64,000 bases of DNA from Rhynochetos jubatus. Its lineage: Eukaryota; Chordata; Aves; Eurypygiformes; Rhynochetidae. A program made the translations under genes and the position numbers. Shown here piece after piece: positions 47,201 to 60,000 of the stretch; the stretch's first letter is position 1; each line of letters opens with the position of its first letter. The notes beneath the pieces were generated by a model. It searched no databases and was not told the origin of the DNA. It saw only the letters and a program-made list of their open reading frames with translations. The DNA lies in assembly GCA_027574665.1 (NCBI GenBank), contig CM050654.1:22264222-22328221 (forward strand), read 5' to 3'.

Positions 47201-50200
47201 TTCTTTTTCTGTCATCACCAGCTCTCCCCTATTTTTAATTTCTCTTTGACCTTGCCTTTGTATTTGTTTCCTTATATCAATTTACTACTATCTTCTGCAC
47301 TGGTCTTCATTCAATGTCCAACTGGAGTGAACAATAAAGCACAAAAATTCACATTCCTAGCATTTTGTTTCAGGTTATATACAAAGGCAGGAAGACAAAA
47401 GTAAAATGATTTATATTGCAAAGACAGCCATCTGGAATCTCCAGAAATATATTTTTAAGCAACACTTTTGAGTCCAGAAAATGCAAATGCACAAAGTGAA
47501 TACTGAACATATATCACATTCACTAAGACTATGGTTCCAGTCACTTGAAGCCAACATAAATGTGGGCTGATAGCAGAATGGAGGGCTTATACACCCATGT
47601 GCTTAGCTGTCATATAGGTGGCTATCTAGCTGCATAAAAATTACCCCTTCCTCCACCCTCCAAGAAAAGATTTGGCAGCAGCACACACCAGTGTAAAGAG
47701 ATGGTAGAGCCATAGACTAAAAATGTTGTATGTTCATTCCAGTATGGATTACATTGGAAATCAATTTATGATTGTGAAATGGCAGACATGAAATTTTGTT
47801 TCTAGTTCCATTCCTGCGTCAGAGCTTCCAACTGTGTTAGGATGATCCTGAAGGTGTGAACAACAAAAATCAAACCAGCCCAACCCTCAATCTCCATCAT
47901 TTCCTTGGCATTTTCACCAAACACTACCATCTTTTCCTGTGTTTCACCGTCAAAAACTCTCAATTAGCAGCAATGACAACTAAGGAAATTTTCTTTTTTT
48001 CATTTTACTAACCAGCAGCACAGGATTTTTGTTGTCAGCAGGTTTATGAATAAGGTACCACACTTGAACACATTTCAGGTTTAGGACGCTGTCCTTGCAG
48101 TCATGTGAACTTAACACATCCAGAAGAAAAGAAAACACTTGCATTCCACACAGGTCTCTGAAACATATGCAGGAAGACTTTCTACTTCTCATCAGAAATC
48201 ACATAAACGTTTTCAACATGACTGCCCCTTCTAATGGTATTCAAAGGGAAAAAGTCAACCACAAAAAAAGATTTTCAATATTTTTGCAGGCAAAAAGTGA
48301 TTGACACGACTTTCCATCACACCTCCTTCTCTAGAATGATACGTCTTTTTTGGACTACTAACATAGTATTTTTCACTACTAATAAAGAGATCAAATTAAG
48401 ATACCTGGCAATATTAACCACTGTCTTGCATGGACATGAGGCAAAAGCTTGCTATCCTCTCATGGAGATTTAAGAAAATACCATCCTCAGATAGGTCCTG
48501 ACTAAATACATAACACATGCTCCTAACACTACTGCACAGTTCATTTACACCACTTTCAGTATGATTTTTTTTGCAATTATGAATATGAATTTAGTCTTCT
48601 TGTACTAAACTATATAAGGGATACGCACCCAGTTGTAACATTCCAGCTGGGAGAACATCAAAGACAGCTGAGAAGGTAGTAACATTCTCTTAAACTACCT
48701 AAACAGAAATACTGGTTCCTACTAGATCATGCCTTTTGTTTTATTTTCCCATGAGAGACACATCTACAATGAAAAAGATGGTAAAATATCTAACCACACT
48801 CTTGTCGATAGCAAGTAAACAGTTTTGCTGTCAAGAGACAGCCATGATTTTTATTATCTAATTTATTCAGAAAGCACTTTTTTCCCATTAAAATTTGTGA
48901 AAAAATACGGGTGTTTTCTCCCAGATCTGTGCCTTTGTTAGTGTTCACTGCTCCTCCAAAAGCAGCAAAGAAACATGTCCATTTTGATTCTACTATTCGT
49001 AATCAGAAAGTAGATTAGGATGGGTGTGATACCATGAATTTATATGCTAAGAGAAGTCAAGATCTAGCATTGTGCGAATGGGAAAAAAAGCTTATAAAGG
49101 GTCTAGTATAATTCTAAGCCATTTACCTGTTAGGATCCCCCAACTAGATTACAGAAGTGGAATCCCTTCCTACCCGTTACTGAAGATGAGAATAAGGCAA
49201 GACCTTGCAACAGTAGGAGATAGCTCTTAATGGTGATCCATATTTGCTAACCATAACAAAATTTAAACAAAAAACCACCACAAAACACAACACCCTTGTT
49301 CCACCATCTCTTATTCTCCTTTCTCTACTACTTTAGCTCTAGGTCCTCTCCTTGCCTCATCCCAGCCTCCTACCTAAACTTCACTCCTTTAGAAGGTGGC
49401 CAGATTTGCTCCCTGGCACTCACTGACTGCTTCCAAACAGAAGATGGCTCCTAAATTCACATGGCATGGAGGAGTGAACTGGTAGTGGAGACATCATGCT
49501 GCAGCAGACTAAAATCCTCCACTGCAGTACATATTCTTACCCCCAAATTCCCTCATAATCCACAGATTTTTCTGAGCTCCTAAGGGGTAAAAAAAACCCA
49601 CCTTCTTTTGTAACACCTTGATGATTGCTTAGCTAACAAAAATTAAAAAAATAAGCTTTGTTTCACAGAAGAGAACTGGAAAAATGAGAAGTCTTACTAA
49701 GAAATATAGTCCCAAAAGGTGCTCTCAGAGGACCGTTGTTGATGTAGGTATCCTTTAAGTGATCCCCTTCATATACAGGAAACTCTACTTCTTCCTGAAA
49801 TCTTTATAAAGAATTTCTTTAAACTGACAGATCAAACCCTGAGTTTAGTTAAGCTAACACTTCATAATCATGTGTAATTTCCATATTATTATGATGGTAG
49901 CACCTAACAATTTGACTCGTGATGGACCTCAATACATTAATGAATGGGAATGGTGAAACAAATTGGGGAGGGGAAAAAAAAAAAGAGAAAAAAACCCCAA
50001 CCAAACCTAAAAACATTTATCCATGTCTAAAGAACACTCTTCTGCAGGCAGTATAGAACAAACCCATGAAAGACAAAATATTCTTTCAGAAGACAAGATA
50101 CACCTTAGAAAATAGACTTTATGCAAAAGAAATGGTCCCATGTTCCTCTTCAAACAGATCTCAGATGATTACTAAAATACAATTAACTAATCTGACATTG

Positions 50201-50559
50201 GGCAACTACTAGCAGAAATGACTATCACCATAATGGAAGATACTTACCTAACTGTGACTTAACTGTAAGGCAAGTTTAGCACTATAATAGGTATTTTGTA
50301 CAGTTTCAATATATTATTTATTCTCTGAAGCTTCTCTCCTTCAAAAGCTCTTCAGTGACTCAAAGTACAATCATATATACACAGTACTTATAGTTTGGTA
50401 GTGGCTGCAAATAAAATGAGCCTGAAACTCATTACTCATAGAAATCTCTCAAGTGCCTTAGGAAATGCTTAAAGAGAGGCAGAGGACCCTCCTGCCAGCC
50501 ACAGTAGCTCTCCTGTAGGCTCCGCTCCCCTAGGAGAGGCCTGCAGAGGGGAGGAGAAC

Positions 50560-51650
50560 ATGTGGCACACAGACAGCCCGGTTACTTCGCCTTCTAGGGG
50601 AGGAGGGAGGACTCATTCAAACTCCCGGGCAGGCAGCGAGCAGCACCCGAGAGGCCGACCGGGCCGCTGGCTGCAGGCAGGCAGCCCCGCGGCTCGTTCG
50701 GCTGCGGGGAGGCAACGCCAGGCCCGGCGGACCCTAACCCCTGGCGCCAGGCCCCGTCCGCCACCTCACCTACGCCCCCCGCTCCCACCTGCCTTCGGGT
50801 CCCGCTCGCAGCTTCTCACACGCTCCCCCCCAACCTGAGGGGCCACCCTCCCCTGGGACGCCCCGGGCACCCCCGAGGGAACGGCTGAGCACCCCAGTCG
50901 CGGCCCGCCCGCCACTCGCACACGGGCCGCGGGCCTTCCGAGGGGGCGTGTGTGCGCGGGCAGCCGGCGCGGGTGACCGCGACTGCCCCGCGCCCGCCCG
51001 GGGCGGCGACCAGGCCGGACCGGGGTAGCCCCCTCGGCGGGCCGAGGAAGGGCTGGGCTTCCCACCCCCGTGCGTGACCGAGGCTCAGGCCCTGCGGTTC
51101 TGCGACCTCCAGCCCCCCCGAGCCATCGGTGTCCACGCCGCGGTCTGGGCCGCGGCCTCCCGCTCGGCCGCATGGCGACGGCGCCAGACCCCGGCTGCGG
51201 CGCCGGCACTCACCCCGCTCGCGGCCCGCGTCGCCCCACGCTCCTCAGCGCCTCGCCGCCATGTTAGAGCTGGTGCGGCACGGACTGCGTCAGTGGAAGG
51301 AAAGGGCGGGAGGGGGCGACCCCGGGGGCGGGAGGGGGGACGAGGCGAGGGGAAACGCGGCACCCCGGCCGGGACGGGTGAGGGGGGGGGTCGCCGGCCG
51401 CAGCACAGCCCTTGCCCGATGGCAGGGGCTGCTCGGAAGGAGCAGAAGCGGCTGGGGGAGGGGGGCGCCCGCCTCCTCGCGCTCGTCAGCGCCGCTCCGC
51501 CCCCTCCCGTCGCCCCGCGCCCCGCCGCATGAGGCGAGGCTAGGCGCAGCGCGGGAAGGCGCCGGAGCGGCCGGAGGCCTCTGCGCTGCGGGTACGCGAG
51601 TGCTTTCCCACCGAATGGGCGCGGGACTCGTACCGGCCTTACACTCTGAG
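50560..51650 (-). promoter_or_regulatory. PPIG: CpG-island promoter and noncoding first exon of PPIG
   Basis: A dense CpG island. On the minus strand a clear donor GCGAGCGGG|GTGAGTGCC ends a noncoding first exon at 51214. The transcription start is probably near 51260-51300, around a YY1-like AACATGGCGGC. If transcribed, that ATG (51262) opens a five-codon upstream frame ending in TGA at 51247-51245. Many long open frames here on both strands reflect GC richness only. Confidence 0.6.
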
Positions 51651-53430
51651 GGGTGGCTCAGCGAAGAGCCCGGAAAACGGCCAGGGGATTGGTAAATGGA
51701 ACGTCCAAACGGTGCTGGAGGGGCTTAGGGTTACTCCAGCAGGGCCTGGCACACGTCGTTAGGGGCTGTAAAGGGCTAAACCGGGAATTCAGACGGACCA
51801 CGCAAAAAAAAGTTCCTGATAATCCTATTCTATACGTCTGCATTGCCATTCAAAGTTAATTTCCATTTCTCTTAAAAATGGGGACACAAGTTGGTGACAG
51901 TGCATAAAGCTGTGAGCACCTTCAAAATGAACTGAGGCTTCCAAGGAAGTACGTACCTGCTCTGAAAGGTGTAAATCAGAGCGGTGGGTGTTGAGGTTAG
52001 TGATCAGGCATAGCAGGAGGTAATGGGAGTCCTTTGGGTGGCTGCTGAGAAATCTGTTGAAACCTGGAAAACAAGTTTTCTCCTCATGAATTTCTGGGAA
52101 AAAAAATTAAAAATTGAGAAGTTGACCCCTCTGAGTTCCGGAATCCTGAATAAGCGTGTGACTGGACTTCTGTTCAGTAAATTACACTGGATTCAGCACA
52201 GCAAGCTTTGATAAAGCCTGCTTTCTTTCCTGATGTGTCCAATTTAAAATTTAAGGTATTTCTGTCTAGCGTTTTTAATTTGGTTTAGATCTCATTAATT
52301 TACCTCATACAAATGTCCGTGACAAATCAAAAGTCAGAAGTTCAGCATCTTGTAATTGAAAAATCCATTTGATTTGCAGAAGTCCCCTTCATCAGAACGG
52401 AGAACACTTTTCCTCTAAAGCAGGAGTTAAAGCCTTGGAGTCGTTATGTGTTTGCGCAAGGCCTGAGATTCTCGGAGGTACGCGCGCTCACCTGACAGGG
52501 TTTGGGTCTCACTGTTAATTGCGTGCCTGTGTAGACTAACTAAGGTGGATGTGGATTTGCTAGTGGAAGGGTACAGGAGCTGTTCCAAGTTACAGATTTT
52601 ACCGTTAGAAAAATTGCTACAAATCCAGTTAAAAATTTTACACATGGTTTTTCTAAAACAGTACAGATCTCTGTAATAAACAAAACAGGGTCTGTTTCGT
52701 TGGTTTCAGAGTTCCATATCCATAACCAACCAGTGTATGAGGTGCACATATGACCATTACAGACACAAAGGAAAAAACCAAACCTTGGATAGACAGCTGC
52801 AAAACAGCTCGTCAGAATTGGTCATGGTAAAAGTCCTGGTTGTGATTTCAGATAGATTTTTAGAAATTAATTATGTGGTGGTGAAAAAAGGTCCAGAAAG
52901 TTGACCTGGAGCTAGATGTATACAGCATAAGCAATCTGTTATTGTGTTCCAGAACTCATACATTTTTAACTTCTATTTTTTTCGCAAACCATAGAAAAAT
53001 TTGTAATGTAAAATAAAGTAACATTAATTCCAGTACAGGAAAGCCAAACTCATGGAATTTACCCGTTGTGAACTTCACACCTTTTGTGATTTTTCTAGGC
53101 AGGGAAGACTTCCCCCCCTCCTCCCAAAAAAGTGTTATATAAACGTTGGTTTAGCAATATGACCTTACCAACCAAGGTGACCTTGCAAGTTTTTTATTAT
53201 TACTTCCTTTGGAAGGTCTGCCTGGCCCCTTCTCCCTGTGTTTGCTGACAGCTCCGTCTTGGGGCAGAGGCGCAGTGACCACCAGTGCCGAGGGGCGGGC
53301 AGGAGGGGTCTTGTGGGCAAGTCAAGGCTTCTCAGGCGGTGTTGTGCAGGCGCGGGGCGGTCTCGCAAGTTGCACAGACGTCACCGATGCCTTTATTTTC
53401 TTATTTAACCTAGCTGGGTGCAGGGCTTGG
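51651..53430. other. Spacer between the PPIG and FASTKD1 CpG islands
   Basis: About 1.8 kb of ordinary DNA between the divergent PPIG and FASTKD1 promoters. No gene, RNA or repeat was recognised. Confidence 0.5.
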
Positions 53431-53439
53431 CCGTTTCAG

Positions 53440-54060
53440 TAGCCTTCCATTAAGCCAGCGCCAGCAGCCATACCCGCTCCGCAAACGCGCGGGGAACCCC
53501 GCGGGCGGCCTCTCAGGGACGCCGCCGCCTCTCGGCCCGGCTTGGGGAGAGGGCGGGCCGGGCCGCGGCCCGGGCAGCGCCGCCCTCCTGCGGTACTCCG
53601 GTGGCGGCTGGGGCCGCGGGCCACGACCCCGCCGCTGGGGGGGGTGAGGGCAGGCTGGGCCGCGGCGGAGCGAGGCGGTTCTGGGGGCCGGGCCCGCAGT
53701 TTTCTCCCGCCCAGCATGGCTGCGGTGCCCTCTTCCTCCCAGCGCGTACGCGGTGAGTGCAGCCGCCGTTAGGCGCCGTCGGGAAGCCAGCCGAACGCTG
53801 CGGTGCGTCCTCTGCGCGCGGGTGAGGGGCAGCGGGCGCTGACTGCGCACTCGCCCCCGGCCTTGAGGCCCGTGTGGCGGCTCAGCCCCTTCGCCGGCTC
53901 CTTCTGAAGCGCTTCTCGGTCAAAAGCACCTCGCGGGAAGGAGCAGGTGGGCTTTCCGCGGCGGACCCGGCAGCAGCGCGGCGCGGGGCGAAGGCAGGAC
54001 ACGAGGTAGGCCGCTGCGGGTGCCGCGTGACGCGGATGTGCTGCCCACGGCATGGCTCTC
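53440..54060 (+). promoter_or_regulatory. FASTKD1: CpG-island promoter and first exon of FASTKD1
   Basis: A GC-rich island with GC boxes. A donor GTACGCG|GTGAGTGC on the plus strand ends a probable first exon at 53752. That exon contains ATG at 53716. Joined to the acceptor at 56880 it gives a 20-codon frame (MAAVPSSSQRVRG then ASELNSS, stop), i.e. an upstream ORF and not the FASTKD1 N terminus. First-exon identity is inferred from the island, the donor and the position. Confidence 0.55.
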
Positions 54061-56880
54061 GACAGCTGAGGGGACTCCGGCAGACGGGTGGAATACACCC
54101 TGTACCGTACTTACAGCTCTCAACTCTTGGTTACTTAAAGCTTTAATACTTTTTATGCTTGGTAGTAGGCAGGTGCCCACGTTTTCTCCAGACTTCATGG
54201 GTGGCTGTAGTTTGTAATACAGACTTGAGAATGGGTTTTGTGTTTTGACTGACAGGAAATAATTGTAAAGAATTTCTTGTCCTTTTAGTGTATGTTTTGC
54301 ATGGTAAGTAGAATGCTTTACATTAAATCGATACAAATTTCCTATTTTAATCTATGTAAGTTTCACAACATCCAAAGTTTCCTATTGATTTCCTTTTTTA
54401 TGATACTAGAATTAATTATGATTAAAATTGTATACAAGTTTGTGGTAAATCACTTGCATCTGCTAAATACCTTCCAGGAAGAGAACTATTTGGAAACATT
54501 CAGCAGACTGTTTTACATAGAGATCCTGGTTCCCAGTCGTTAGGACAAGGGATGCAAGGTCCACTGCAGCAGGAGAAGGGGAGAGGATGTGTTACTTGAG
54601 TTTACAAGGAAATTATTTGAGCCTGAAGTTTTTATATTCTCTTCAGGTATCTGCTTCATCCTTTCTTCTGGCAGCTTAGCTTGCCAGTACTGTGGGGAGT
54701 AAATGTGAATTGATCCTGTAACTATTTTTTTTCATTGGATGGACATGTGAAAATAGAGTAAGGCAAAATTATACTAATAAAAAAGCCTTTGCTTAATGTT
54801 CATGAAATCTTACAGTACATGAAATCTTAAAAACAAGTTTAAAAATGCCAGTATTCTCTTAAAGGTATTTGTATGATGCTGTCTTAATTGTCTAAAACAG
54901 GATTAAGAAAAAAATCCTGTTCATTTGTAGCTAGAACTCTGGATGCGGTCATACAAAACGTACAAAAATTAGTGCTGCTTTTCAAGCTGTGCTTTACTAT
55001 CATGTCATTAGAGGGGAAATGTTTGTGGTTTGTTGATTTTTTTTTTTTTTTTTTGCTTTTGCTCTTTAAACTAGGTAGTTTGTATAGTTCAGTAATTCTG
55101 GTAACTGTATAGCAGCTTCTGCTTACAAGCTGTTGGTGGAACAATCACTTCTGCTCTTGATTATTGTCAGTGTCTGATTTTCTCCATCTACATGGCAAAA
55201 TGGAGCAGAACTGGAAGGTCTGTGGGGTTAAAAAATTGTCAAATGGTCTGGCAAATGTGATTAATTTAGTACTTGAGACTTTGTGGAATATTACTAGATT
55301 GTGATTTAACAGTGGCTTGACCAACCTTTGATCTGTATTTTAGTTTATTTAATACACACTATAAAATCTCCTAAGAAGTCCCAGCTACTTCTAAAAGCAT
55401 GTGGCTGCATACTAAGAGGGAAAAACTAAGAAGAATTTTTATGGAGATTAGATGGAATAAATAATGTCACATAACTTTTCTCAGTGATGAAGTGGAAAAA
55501 ATTCTTTGTGAAGACAGCTATCCTGTGGAACAAACAAAAGCAGTAAAAGCAATCTCTGAAAAGGGACTACAAAGCAAAGAATTACTATAAAAGGTATTTA
55601 ATACATAATATCTGGAATTTTTTTTTATGCTTTCATTTTTCATAGGGAAGAACACATTTCATATTATAACAGAACATAAATTAAAATTACTTCATTTTTG
55701 CTCCTCTTATATCTACTCCAGTGTCAGCGATAGCAGTGCAGTCCATATGACTTTCTATTCTCCGAAGCTGATTGTGCAGACATAGAAAGAAACCCAGCTA
55801 TATCCAGTTTTGTGGAATGGTTTCAGTACATTACATAGACTGCTCAAATAAGAAGGTGGTTTCTTTCTCAGTAGACCTAGTGTGTGCTGCTGCCGTCGCC
55901 TTGATAATGTTACACTGATGGAATAATGTCTACAGTTGAAGAGCATTCACGTTTGCTGAAGGTGTAGTATGCTGATGATTTTTGTTGTTAATGATTATAT
56001 CTCCTAAAGCAAGACTTCTAGAGTTTTCCATGATCTCTGCATTAAGAGAATTTGATAGGTCTTTTTTGGTGTACAGTGGCATTTACCATCAGTGGTTTGT
56101 GTTCCGCAGCTTGGAACCAGTTGTGTAGGTTGTAGAATACATAGTTGTTAGCACTGTGTACAAACTGGAGAATGTATTAATAAAACAAATTAACACGTAC
56201 CAGATTTCAGTAGACAAGGCTGTGGCTCCCACTGTAATTTGGAAAATTAGGTTGCTTTTCTTCTGTGCAGTGGGTGAGTTCAGCTGATGCGTTTTGACTG
56301 AGCAATATCCTATATTACAAAGGTGGTCAGCCTTCCTGACTAGAAGCCATATACCAAAATCTTCATGTGTTTACAAGACATAGACCACATACTAAAGAGA
56401 ACAGTGTGGAAGGGAAACTCTGGAAGGGGCTCATACACAGGGTACAGTAAATATCACTGTGGGATGGATGCACATAGAGAGCCAGAGAAATCTAGTGATG
56501 CCAGCTCAGGAGCTCTTGCAATCTCACTTTGTTTTACCAACAATAGTTCTATTTTCTGGCAGTTCCCAGACTCCAGTTTGGGATTATGGAGTGGCCTAGC
56601 GAGAGCAAGGCTCACTTGACTTAGCCATGCAGCACCTACGTATTAAAAAGGTCAGCTCTGCCTTCTCTGTAGTAGCATATGTGCCTTTCAAAGCCAAGTT
56701 TCTAATTTTGAAAACTTACCCAGTGGACTAACTTTTCTTTGTTGGGAGTTTTGCTGAGAAGAATCTAGGCTGTAGGTTCTTCTCAAGCTTACCTTGCTCA
56801 GAACAATAAAAGGTAGAGACATTGATTTTTAGCAAGTGGTTATGACTGTACTTAACTGCTTTAATTCTACCTCATTACAG
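53753..56880 (+). other. FASTKD1: FASTKD1 first (5' UTR) intron
   Basis: Begins GTGAGT and ends at a strong acceptor TTCTACCTCATTACAG (56880). It includes a T run near 55036-55055. No other gene was recognised inside. Confidence 0.5.
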
Positions 56881-57048
56881 GTGCCTCAGAATTGAATTCT
56901 TCTTAAAACAGTGACCATACAGGATGGGAAAAAAAAAAGATCCTCTGTTTTTCAAACACTTGAATTTTTTCTTTGTAACAACATCGTTTACTGTGAAAAG
57001 TGAAAGAAGAATCTGGATGCTTTAAAGGTAGCTGGTAGGCATAGCAGA

Positions 57049-60000
57049 ATGCTGTGTTTGAGGCAGGTTTGTTTGTTTACGCTGAGACGTTACCATGCTC
57101 GGACGCTGAGTAGTGATCTGCTTTTGAGCCAGATAAATAGCTGCACCCATGAAGATGAAGTGTTCAGCCTTGTTGGAAGGAACAAGGCTAGTCTTTCTGA
57201 AAAACACGTGGGAATTGCATTGAACGTGCTGTGGCAGTTGCAAAAGAAGAGGCCACTTCTCTTAAGAACTAGTGACTATATAAGAAATCACTCCCAGTTT
57301 CTTACCCTTTGCATTTTAGCAGAAAACAAGGTGGAACACATGGAAGATGAGGCCATAGTGGACACCTTATATAGTATTCTGAGGTAAGCAGCATTACGTT
57401 GAATTCTATGTATTTTGTATTTGGTAATAAAAAGGGCAGAACCGATCTGTTTTGCACTCCCAGTAAATGAAGTTTTGATTATTAATGCACAAATGTTTAT
57501 ACTCTGTTTGAATGGAGGGAGCGACAGAAAAGTGAAACGTGATAAATAATGCGAAGGACATATGTCTTTACATCTTCTGAAACAAACTTCAAACTATTAT
57601 GTCTTTATTCTGAAGGCTCAGTGTTGAAGACCACAATTCTCTAGCAGAAGTCCTTGTTACAGAAGCATGGAAAAGATTGGAAAGGCAAGTACTTTACTGT
57701 TGTGCTTTGTGAAAGGTGTAAGTTGCAACCATGATTTGCTTCACCTGAGGTTACACAGAGTTCTCAAGAGTATTTACAACATGTTTTAAACGTGTATTGT
57801 AAATGACAATTGTGTTTTTGAAGGTTATGGAAGTTATTTTTATACATATGGAGGCTTCGAGTATTGATGGACTTTGGTACACAAATGCTTGAGAGATTCA
57901 GATACTGCAGCAACAGGGACCGACACTTAAGATTTTGAGATGTATTGTCTGTGTAGATTTATGTCTATGAAGTAAATGGCAGGTTTTAATATTTACAGTT
58001 TTATCTTAATGCTTGCTGTCCACCTCTTAAATGGTCATTAGAACCCTTCTCATCTCAGTTTTAGTAAAAACCTTTTGTATTAAGACATCAATATTTTCCC
58101 TTTGTGGGTTTTTTTGTTGCTGGTTTTGGGGGTTTTTTTTTGTGTTTGGGTTCCCCCTACCCCGAATATTGTAATTTTCATTCTTTAATCTTAGGTTAAC
58201 TGCAGAAGCTAGTGTCAGTCTTGGCACCAGCATCGCAGAATTCCTTCTCCCAGCTTAACACCTGGGGCATCTTGACAAGTAAATAAATTCAGTGTAGCTT
58301 GAATGCAAAATGAGATTCAGGTAATAAATTGCTTACATTCACTTTCATTGCTTGAGAATGTAATCTTTATAGGTTTCTTACACTGGTCTGGTTAAATGAA
58401 GAACCATTCTGATTTTTGTAGCACTCCATATGCACAATATGCTTTAATATGAAATACCTGGGTGTTTTGGTTAAGTCCAAGGTATGACTCACTGTTGGTG
58501 ACCAAATGGAAAATGCTTAGATACGTTGTTTCCTTGTTTTGTAATTTAAATGTAACCTTGTCTTTTATGTAATTGTTGAGGTAGATTTTTGTCTTTAGCT
58601 ATCCAGTAGAAATAAAAGGTAACTGTTCTGTCTGTCTTTGATGTCTTGACAGGCTTAGTTTGCCAGCTCTGTCTAAATTCGCGCTGTGTTTATACAAGCG
58701 ATGCAGACATTCCAGTCCCGTAATTGGCAAAGTAGCTCATATTGTGGACACGAAATTGGATTCTATACAGGATATAAGGTAAGTGTCAATATGAAATTGA
58801 GTAGTAGGAGCAGTATGTCACAGTTACTGGCTGCCTTTACTGAACACTCGCTTCTTCTCAACTGGAGGTTGTTTTTCTTCAGTTTGGGGTTTGTGGGAAA
58901 GAGGTGATTTGTATTTGTGCATTGTTTTTCATAGGTCTGCTTAGGTGAATGCATTTTCCTATTGACTTCGCAAAGGATTTCTTTATAACCAATTTAAACA
59001 CTTAATTAAAACTAACATTCTACTTACGGTGGAAAACCAGCAGATATTCTTTTATTCTGATTCCAAATTTTATGTGGACCTTTTTGAGAATTTAGAAACT
59101 ATTGACTTACTAGAACATGTTTTTCTTCCTTCACACTGATAGTTTCTCTACTGCGACATGGATTTACTTTACTATTGTGAATAGCATTGAGGATTCTTAA
59201 AACAATGTAATTTTTATTTATCTTCAGAGCTCTTTTTTTGTTTTAGTCAAGTTGAATTAATCAATCCTCTTGCTAGGATGTCTAGTGCATTACCCTAATG
59301 TTAAAATTATCTAAAACCTGGCCATAGTCAAAGAGGTCCAAGCTGCCTGTTCTTGCCTCTCTTTTCTCTGGGCCATTACAGCGAAGATTGCTCTCCCTTT
59401 TTTCTGCTTTATACAGCACTAGCAGCCTCAACACTTACTTTTGCAGATGTGAGGAGCCTGCTTATGAAACTAATAGAATGGGACTGTGTGTGTTTACAGA
59501 ACGGACTCTCCCTGTGGCCCTAAGTTTTATTGCTCTAGGAAGGAATTCTTTCTTTAGGAGTGACAATGACTCTTCTCCTCATTCTGTCACTTGAGAATTG
59601 TTTGGGTTTCTTTAGTTTCCACTGAATATTAAAGATCTTCTTGCAAATTTCAATCAGGCAATTTAGGGTCTTCCTGTAGGCAAGCACTTTATTTGCATAC
59701 AGATTTGTAAGGGATGGTTGAAAAATCCCACTCGTTTCAGAAATTCACTGAAAGCAAAATTTTGTCTTCAGTAGGAGAAATGGTTTTTGCTCATCTGTTT
59801 TTTCTGCTTTAGATTTAAAATTCCTTTTTATGCAGAATCCAGCAACACCTTTACTAGCATTCCTTTCTTTGTGTAGTTTATTTAAAAAAATCTAAAATTT
59901 ATTATTTATCATGTTCAGTGTGTAAGTGTAAAATCTTTTGAATTTTTTAGGATCTTGTCAGTTTTGATGATCAGCATATCTGATGTTATCTCACAGAGTT

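Larger units (their letters stand above)
43275..51213 (-). other. PPIG: PPIG first intron (5' UTR intron, about 8 kb)
   Basis: The intron runs from the donor GTGAGT at 51213-51208, in the CpG island, to the acceptor at 43276. It holds a CR1-like LINE tail (44130-44298) and two weak exon-like open segments on the same strand (49794-49698 and 48157-48013). Otherwise it is AT-rich and featureless. Undetected alternative noncoding exons are possible. Confidence 0.6.
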
